Below, in pieces: positions 61,343-64,000 of a DNA stretch of 64,000 nt. The stretch spans positions 1 to 64,000 of the forward strand of contig CAXBCP010000016.1 in the NCBI GenBank assembly GCA_963974055.1, given 5' to 3'. The notes under the pieces were generated by a model. It was not told where the DNA came from, searched no databases, and saw only the letters and a list, made by a program, of their open reading frames with translations. The translations under genes were made by a program, and so were the position numbers. The DNA is from CAXBCP01 sp963974055. Its GTDB lineage: Bacteria > Pseudomonadota > Alphaproteobacteria > MPNO01 > UBA830. Numbering within the stretch: the stretch's first letter is position 1; every line of letters begins with the position of its first letter.

Positions 61343-63355
61343 CTAGAAAGTGACATTTGCGGTCAGCAGGAACGTTCTGCCCTGTTCCTTGAACGCATTC
61401 GCCTGCGTGTTGTCAGTATCGGCGGACGTCGCCCGGTCGACATAGGTCGTGTCGAGCAGGTTTTTGACATCGAGCCGCAGCCGGACAAATCTGTATCCCG
61501 GCGGCGTCCATTGTCCGTATATCCCGGCCACGAAATAGGCGGGCCGGTGGGCTGCGGAATTGTCTTCGTCGCGGAATGCGTATTCCGCCGATGCCCCGAG
61601 GCGCAACCCCGTGTCCATGAAGGTGTGCGCGCCGTCGACCGTCAGAATGTCGCCCATCTGAAGGCCGTGGAACGACCCACTGCCGCTGACCAGCAATTCG
61701 CCGTTCGCCCGGAACTTGCTGTGGGTAAATGTGGACCGGATAAACCCGGCGCCGTAATCGTATTTGCCGGCCAGGTTGAAGCCGCGCGAGTCGAGATCCC
61801 GCGACGTGCTGCGCCGCGCGTTGCCCCGCTCATGACTCCCGAATATCTTGTTCAGGAAAAGATGGGCATCCGCCGAAAAAGGCCCGTTATCCACCTTTGC
61901 GCCGAGCTTGTAGTTCCAGGAACGCGACGATGTCAGTCCGTCGTAATTCCACCGGCTCGCAAAATTGTAGATCGCGGATTCGCCGAGCGGGATCTGGCCG
62001 TAGGTGCTGCCGACACCGGCGTAACCGGTAATGCCCGACACGACATCGTACTCGGCATTCGCGTTGGCGCTTGGGCCGCCAGCCGTTATTTCGGTGCCGT
62101 CGATTCCCTCGAACCATTGCTGGTCGTAGCGTCCGCCAACGGAAACCCGGAAGCTTTTCGTCAGTTTCAGCCGCGCCTGGACGAACCCGCCGACATTGAG
62201 CGAGGTTTCTTCGTTCTGCAAAGGCACGCCGGCGCCCGCAAAACCACCCGACAGGTCGCCTTCACCCCGGTCGCGGTAGAAGTCCATACCCGCGGTCACG
62301 TTGCCCGACCCCACCGGCCCCAGGTTTGTCGCGAATGTATTCGCGGCCTTGCCGCTGTAACTGGTGGTGGTCGACCCAAGGTGGAAGCGGTTGGGGCCAA
62401 ATGCCAGCCGGTCGATCGACAGGGACGACTGGTTGACGCTGAGAACGAGTTCCGGATTAACCGTTTCGGTCGGGGCCTCATCCTTGTAGGAAACGCTCAA
62501 CGTCTTCCGTTTATACGCGTGCTCCGTGGGCGGCGAGCCGTTCACGAGCGATCCGAAATTGGACCGGTTCGGACGAATGCCGATATCCTGCGTATACCCG
62601 CTATTGACCTCGACACGGCCCCCGGACGTTCCCGTCCAGCCGAGCTTGCCGATAAAGTTCTTCATCTTCGGGGCGGTCCCGACGACTTCCTTGTTATCGC
62701 CGTCTTCGTAACTGTTGCCGTTTTCGTAGGTGCCGTGAAACAGTCCCTCGAAATTGTCTTTGCGGGTCGCGAACGTGAAAATGCCGCGCTTCGTCGCCGA
62801 GTTGGAATCGTAGCTGGATTTCAGATATCCGCCGAAGATTTCATCGGCCGCCACGATATCGCGCGCATCCTTGGTTTCATACGCGATCGATCCGCCGAGC
62901 GAGCCCGGGCCGACATCCGCGGGGCCGACGCCGGTTTCGATACGGACCGATTTCAGAAGACCGGGATCGATAATCGCGGTGCCGAGGTGGTGAAACGCCG
63001 AGTTGACCTGGCGGGCGCCGTCTATCTTCACGTTGAGGTTGGTGTCCTCGATTCCGTTCACATAGGATTTTCGGGATACATCCGATCCGCCACCCACATT
63101 CACCGCGGATTCACCCTGAAAGACCTCGCTTATATCCGTGGGGTTGGCATGATCGATCTGTTCGGAATTGACCTGAACGCCACCCGGCGCGACTTCCGTC
63201 GCCGTCACGGAAATCGGATCGAGCACAGCTTCGTTCTGCGCAAGCGAGGGATGGGCGATAAACAGGCTGGTCACTGCTGCAAGGGCTGCCCCATACCGGC
63301 GGTTCCTGGTGTCTGAAATTTGGGATATCGGCGCCCGGGTATTTTGGCTGAACAT
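61343..63355 (-). CDS. TonB-dependent outer-membrane receptor
   Basis: 670 residues from the ATG at 63355, with GAGGAA 5 bases upstream. The signal peptide ends HPSLAQ. The TonB box region LDPISVTATE is at the mature N-terminus. The plug domain has DISEVFQGESAVNVGGGSDVSRKSYVNGIEDTNLNVKIDGAR and VRIETGVGPADVGPGSLGGSI. A 22-strand barrel follows, ending in the C-terminal aromatic ANVTF. No heme-receptor FRAP/NPNL motif is seen, so a siderophore is the likely ligand. First gene of the iron operon. Confidence 0.92.
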   Translation of the reverse strand: MFSQNTRAPISQISDTRNRRYGAALAAVTSLFIAHPSLAQNEAVLDPISVTATEVAPGGVQVNSEQIDHANPTDISEVFQGESAVNVGGGSDVSRKSYVNGIEDTNLNVKIDGARQVNSAFHHLGTAIIDPGLLKSVRIETGVGPADVGPGSLGGSIAYETKDARDIVAADEIFGGYLKSSYDSNSATKRGIFTFATRKDNFEGLFHGTYENGNSYEDGDNKEVVGTAPKMKNFIGKLGWTGTSGGRVEVNSGYTQDIGIRPNRSNFGSLVNGSPPTEHAYKRKTLSVSYKDEAPTETVNPELVLSVNQSSLSIDRLAFGPNRFHLGSTTTSYSGKAANTFATNLGPVGSGNVTAGMDFYRDRGEGDLSGGFAGAGVPLQNEETSLNVGGFVQARLKLTKSFRVSVGGRYDQQWFEGIDGTEITAGGPSANANAEYDVVSGITGYAGVGSTYGQIPLGESAIYNFASRWNYDGLTSSRSWNYKLGAKVDNGPFSADAHLFLNKIFGSHERGNARRSTSRDLDSRGFNLAGKYDYGAGFIRSTFTHSKFRANGELLVSGSGSFHGLQMGDILTVDGAHTFMDTGLRLGASAEYAFRDEDNSAAHRPAYFVAGIYGQWTPPGYRFVRLRLDVKNLLDTTYVDRATSADTDNTQANAFKEQGRTFLLTANVTF

Positions 63356-63385
63356 TGTCTTCCTCGGCTTATTAAGCGTTCTCGA

Positions 63386-63404
63386 ATTGAGAATGCTTCT
63401 TAAT
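63386..63404. promoter_or_regulatory. Irr/Fur-like palindrome upstream of the receptor
   Basis: ATTGAGAATGCTTCTTAAT, a 19-bp palindrome (ATTnAGAAnnnTTCTnAAT) 31 bases before the receptor start. It resembles alphaproteobacterial iron-control (Irr) and Fur boxes. Confidence 0.5.
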
Positions 63405-63548
63405 ACCGATTGAAAAAGGTACCTACCACACTGATTGTCTTTGATAAAACGATAAAAATGTATGCAAAATAACACAATTCCATATCCTGCTCTTGCCAGC
63501 TGCGCCGGTATTGCGATTCGCTGTGGAAACAATCCGTTGGCATTTTCT

Positions 63549-63569
63549 AATTGCGAATCATTCTTATTT
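63549..63569. promoter_or_regulatory. Fur-box-like site in the receptor/AraC divergent region
   Basis: Contains AATTGCGAATCATTCTTAT, which shares 15 of the first 16 bases with the site at 4057-4072. It lies 57 bases before the AraC-type gene. Confidence 0.45.
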
Positions 63570-63625
63570 ACATGATATTGGCGGGGTGAAGCGATCGGGC
63601 GCAATTTTGCCGAACCGGGAACGGA

Positions 63626-64000
63626 ATGAAAAAACGAGATCAGATTTCAGTGGATACCAGGGGCCTCCGGGTTGCCGACCGACGGGTGACCCGCGCTATC
63701 CTGATCGAGATGGCGCGCGAGACGTCTGCACGGACATTCAGGATCACCGCCCCCGCCCTCGCCTACCGCGACACCGCAATTCTCGGACGATTAAGCAATT
63801 TTCGCTGCCATTCCGGCCTGCACGTTCACGCTACCGACACGCTTGAAGCCCACGATCTCGACGCGGGATGGGACATGGAGCCTTCCGTCACGATTGCCGT
63901 CATGCTCGAAGGCCTGCTTGATGTCCGGCTGGACAACCAAACGATGAGGATCGGAAACGAAGACCGCCCGAGTGGCCATGCATGGTCGCTGACGGAGGAC
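63626..64000 (+). CDS. AraC-type transcriptional regulator, N-terminal part (truncated by window end)
   Basis: 125 codons are open to the last base without a stop. The visible part is an N-terminal sensing domain: ITAPALAYRDTAILGRLSNF, then GLHVHATDTLEAHDLDAGWDMEPSVTIAVMLEGLLDVRLDNQTMRIG. This matches the N-terminal segment of PchR-like AraC regulators that sit beside siderophore receptor genes. The DNA-binding domain lies outside the window, so the call rests on this pattern and on the divergent position to the receptor. The ATG at 63626 has a weak purine-rich upstream signal. Confidence 0.6.
   Translation, partial: MKKRDQISVDTRGLRVADRRVTRAILIEMARETSARTFRITAPALAYRDTAILGRLSNFRCHSGLHVHATDTLEAHDLDAGWDMEPSVTIAVMLEGLLDVRLDNQTMRIGNEDRPSGHAWSLTED

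Noticed and set aside
63459..63468. TGTATGCAAA near the receptor promoter as a third copy of the GntR box
   Set aside because: Only a partial match in AT-rich sequence and far from the ureide genes.

Overview
The window is a 64 kb piece of a GC-rich, Gram-negative chromosome. It is densely packed, with ATGA/TGATG start-stop overlaps throughout. Gene content (TonB-dependent receptor and TonB, PntAB, GltBD, several periplasmic binding-protein ABC importers, two xanthine-dehydrogenase-type hydroxylase cassettes) and codon use fit a heterotrophic alphaproteobacterium, perhaps Rhodospirillales-like; that placement is inference. I saw no tRNA, rRNA, CRISPR array, transposase or phage gene. The left edge cuts an azoreductase-like gene and the right edge cuts an AraC-type regulator.

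Layout. 1-4 kb: redox and detoxification genes (azoreductase-like, DUF1348, a disulfide-reductase-like flavoprotein, a flavin monooxygenase, a GFA protein). 4-5.6 kb: a 93-residue orphan behind a Fur-box-like site, and a secreted Cys-rich repeat protein. 5.7-17.2 kb, all minus strand: a class V PLP enzyme, transhydrogenase pntAB, a complete branched-chain amino acid (Liv/HAAT) ABC operon, a KefB/C-type antiporter and a CMD-family protein. 17.3-18.1 kb: a lower-GC gene for a DUF3883 PD-(D/E)XK-like protein. 18.2-25.7 kb: two complete three-subunit molybdenum hydroxylase cassettes in tandem. 25.9-32.3 kb: a DEAD-box helicase, an LigI-like amidohydrolase, a 3-oxoacid CoA-transferase pair, and an EamA exporter divergent from its likely MarR regulator. 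32.3-38.4 kb: glutamate synthase gltBD.

40.5-55.9 kb is the most interesting part. A ten-gene minus-strand operon encodes a BMP-family (nucleoside/purine-type) ABC importer, formamidase, biuret hydrolase, a second biuret-hydrolase-like isochorismatase paralogue, a cupin, a GntR/FCD regulator and allophanate hydrolase. From a shared 449-base control region a five-gene operon diverges: a peptide-type ABC importer plus a dihydroorotase-like amidohydrolase. Two inverted copies of TTGTATGCAAT flank this control region, one near each start, suggesting common control. Together the two operons look like a nitrogen-scavenging system for a ureide or cyclic ureide, ending in biuret -> allophanate -> ammonia + CO2, with ammonia possibly assimilated by the neighbouring GltBD.

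56-64 kb is an iron(-chelate) uptake locus: TonB-dependent receptor, binding protein, permease, ATPase, DUF2218 protein, TonB, a siderophore-interacting reductase, and a divergent AraC regulator, with Fur/Irr-like sites upstream of the receptor. One of these sites shares its core with the site in front of the 93-residue orphan at 4.2 kb.
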